5,694 nucleotides of DNA from JANYCG01 sp031418395 (GTDB lineage: Bacteria > Pseudomonadota > Gammaproteobacteria > Burkholderiales > Burkholderiaceae_C), in contig JANOXL010000117.1 in assembly GCA_031418395.1 (NCBI GenBank), positions 1-5,694 of the forward strand, in the 5' to 3' direction. A model generated the notes under the pieces. The model saw nothing but the letters and a program-made list of their open reading frames with translations. It did not search any database and was not told the DNA's origin. Made by a program: the position numbers and the translations under genes. This document shows positions 4,426 through 5,694 of this stretch, in pieces; the stretch's first letter is position 1, and every line of letters starts with the position of its first letter.

Positions 4426-5031
4426 TCATGGCGCGCCGATCTGCCCGGCAAACACCTTGAAGCCTTGCAGCAGCATCTCCACCGCCACCGCCACCAAAAT
4501 CAAACCCATCAGGCGCTCCACCGCGACGATAAAACGCTCGCCCACCATTCGCTGAATGCGCTCGGCCATTACCAGCACCACGGCGCAAACGGCCATCGTC
4601 ACTGTCAGCGCGCCAATCCACTCGACACGACGCTCGGGCGCCTGCGAGACCAAAAGCAGCACCGTGGCCAGCGCCGAGGGCCCGGCCAGCGCCGGAATCG
4701 CCAACGGAACGATCAGTGGCTCGGCCTGTGGCAAGACGTCCTCGGGCGAGAGTGGGGGCGGGAAAATCATGCGCAACGCGATGAGAAACAGGATCACGCC
4801 ACCGGCGATCTGCAAAGACAGCGGGCTTAAATTCATGACCCGCAGGAAGCCGTCGCCAACAAACATGAAGGCCAGCAAGAGCGCAAAGGCGATCAGCACC
4901 TCGCGCAAGATCACCCACGGACGCCGCTTGGGCGGCACGTTTTTCAGAGCATTGCCAAAGATCGGAATGCTGCCAAACGGATCAGTGATTAAGATCAGCA
5001 GGATCGTGGCGGAGAGAAAGTTGTAGTTCAT
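4426..5031 (-). CDS. MarC-family integral membrane protein
   Basis: The protein has 201 residues, the normal size for the MarC/UPF0056 family of inner-membrane proteins. The family's transport role is not firmly established; the name comes from the mar locus, though MarC itself was not confirmed as a resistance factor. Six hydrophobic segments lie at about 5-25, 43-62, 70-90, 108-128, 137-156 and 170-192. Two family signatures are present: DPFGSIPIF (17-25) at the end of the first helix and PLAIPALAGPSALATVLLL (109-127) in the fourth. The frame stays open upstream to 5208, but the extra 59 residues are polar, unlike the family, and overlap the divergent gene; the start MNYNFLSATILL at 5031 gives the expected N-terminus. 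Only a weak GAG-type ribosome site precedes it. It lies 151 bases upstream of the dioxygenase gene on the same strand, which could place them in one transcript, but nothing functional links them. Confidence 0.9.
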   Translation of the reverse strand: MNYNFLSATILLILITDPFGSIPIFGNALKNVPPKRRPWVILREVLIAFALLLAFMFVGDGFLRVMNLSPLSLQIAGGVILFLIALRMIFPPPLSPEDVLPQAEPLIVPLAIPALAGPSALATVLLLVSQAPERRVEWIGALTVTMAVCAVVLVMAERIQRMVGERFIVAVERLMGLILVAVAVEMLLQGFKVFAGQIGAP

Positions 5032-5140
5032 GGCGGTGGCTCGTGCGCCCGTCTGTGGCGCTGATTTGCAGGATAGCAGGCGCGAGGCGCGATCCTTCTC
5101 GAACGACCGTTTCGTTTGAAAGTCTGCGGATAATCGGCGC

Positions 5141-5694
5141 ATGGACACATCTCGTCTGCCCAACAGCATCACTGGCCCGGCGGCATGGCTCGGCCCTGCA
5201 ATGGCCAAGGATGAACGCGCTTGGCTATACCACCTGTCGCCGCAAGATATTATTGATCTGGAAAACGCGGCACGCCACTACCTCTCGTTGCACCGCGACG
5301 TGGGCGAGATTACCGCTGCTGATTTCCCTTTGTTGTCATTCTCCGAGCACCTCAAAGCGCTTCAGAAGAAGCTGTTGCATGGCAACGGCATCGAAGTACT
5401 GCGCGGCTTGCCGGTTGCGGGCTACAGCCAAGAATTTGCCGCCACGGTTTTCTGCGGCATCGGCGCGCATCTCGGCAGTGCAAGGTCGCAAAATGCGGCG
5501 GGCCACATCCTCGGGCATGTACGCGACCTCGGCATATCGTCTCAAGACCCGAACACACGGATTTACCAAACGGCCGAGCGCCAGACCTTTCACACTGACA
5601 GCGCTGACGTTGTCGGCTTGTTATGCCTGCGCGAGGCAAAGCAAGGTGGACGATCCTTGCTGGTCAGCGCGGAGACGATCTACAACCGCATGCG
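5141..5694 (+). CDS. TauD/TfdA-family Fe(II)/2-oxoglutarate dioxygenase, 3'-truncated
   Basis: This gene begins with ATG at 5141 and stays open to the window end, giving 184 residues before the cut. It belongs to the TauD/TfdA group of non-heme iron, 2-oxoglutarate-dependent oxygenases, which usually hydroxylate small organic acids or sulfonates. The visible signature is RIYQTAERQTFHTDSADVVG (140-159), in which H151 and D153 are the first two ligands of the 2-His-1-carboxylate iron site; GLLCLREAKQGGRSLLVSA follows, also typical. The third ligand (a distal histidine) and the 2-oxoglutarate-binding arginine should lie past the edge. The N-terminal 80 residues have the usual helical lead-in and then HGNGIEVLRGLP. 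It resembles the TauD-like clavaminate-synthase superfamily members more than true taurine dioxygenase, so no substrate is assigned. Only a weak ribosome site (GGAT near 5128) is seen. It is divergent from the MarC gene; the 109 bases between them show no clear promoter. Confidence 0.88.
   Translation, partial: MDTSRLPNSITGPAAWLGPAMAKDERAWLYHLSPQDIIDLENAARHYLSLHRDVGEITAADFPLLSFSEHLKALQKKLLHGNGIEVLRGLPVAGYSQEFAATVFCGIGAHLGSARSQNAAGHILGHVRDLGISSQDPNTRIYQTAERQTFHTDSADVVGLLCLREAKQGGRSLLVSAETIYNRM

Noticed and set aside
4420..4434. Palindrome GCGCCAT-C-ATGGCGC at the MarC stop as terminator
   Set aside because: The loop is one base, and no T-run follows on the minus strand, so it does not fit an intrinsic terminator.
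3998..4918. 306-codon minus-strand frame
   Set aside because: It lies in another frame across the MarC and dioxygenase genes; its sequence is Arg/Ala/Gly-rich, as expected of a shadow in GC-rich DNA.
5032..5208. N-terminal extension of the MarC protein to the ATG at 5208
   Set aside because: The extra 59 residues are polar and unlike the family, and they overlap the divergent TauD-like gene; MarC proteins begin directly with the first membrane helix.
1..5694. CRISPR arrays, tRNA or rRNA genes, insertion sequences
   Set aside because: I saw no spaced repeat arrays, no cloverleaf-like segments and no transposase-like reading frame.

Overview
The window looks like chromosomal DNA of a beta-proteobacterium, most likely Burkholderiales and near Comamonadaceae (Rhodoferax/Polaromonas-like). 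This is inferred from the moderately high GC, the DUF4148-like secreted protein (a family typical of Burkholderiales) and the overall gene style; no rRNA or other phylogenetic marker is present. Both ends cut through genes.

Layout from left to right: a 5'-truncated LysR-type regulator (1-888, +) converges on a two-gene operon read on the minus strand. That operon is an ECF sigma factor (2124-1546) translationally coupled to a six-helix NrsF/DUF1109 anti-sigma factor (1549-905). Next come two exported small proteins on the plus strand: a secreted protein with three 25-residue repeats (2552-2932) and a small lipoprotein (3268-3546). A possible 46-codon gene (2284-2424) sits between the sigma gene and the first of these. 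A Tat-exported intradiol ring-cleavage dioxygenase-like protein follows on the minus strand (4274-3591). The window ends with a MarC-family membrane protein (5031-4426, -) divergent from a 3'-truncated TauD/TfdA-family Fe(II)/2-oxoglutarate dioxygenase (5141-5694, +).

The main result is a compact, apparently self-contained ECF sigma regulon at 905-3546. The same bipartite promoter, GTAACC-N16-(C/G)G(A/T)AT(A/T), occurs three times, each time in front of a gene of the cluster and in the right orientation: in front of the sigma gene (minus strand, exactly GTAACC-N16-CGAA), in front of the repeat protein, and in front of the lipoprotein. As I recall it, GTAACC-N16-CGAA is the consensus described for Caulobacter SigF, whose anti-sigma partner NrsF belongs to the family encoded here. 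The inferred circuit is: a membrane anti-sigma factor with two candidate redox or metal-sensing cysteines holds the sigma factor; release of sigma activates its own operon plus two envelope-directed proteins of unknown function. The two output promoters also share a 13-bp block at an identical distance, placed where the transcripts should begin, so they look like duplicated copies of one promoter cassette.

The flanking genes (LysR, intradiol dioxygenase, MarC, TauD-like) carry no such promoter and appear to be ordinary neighbours.
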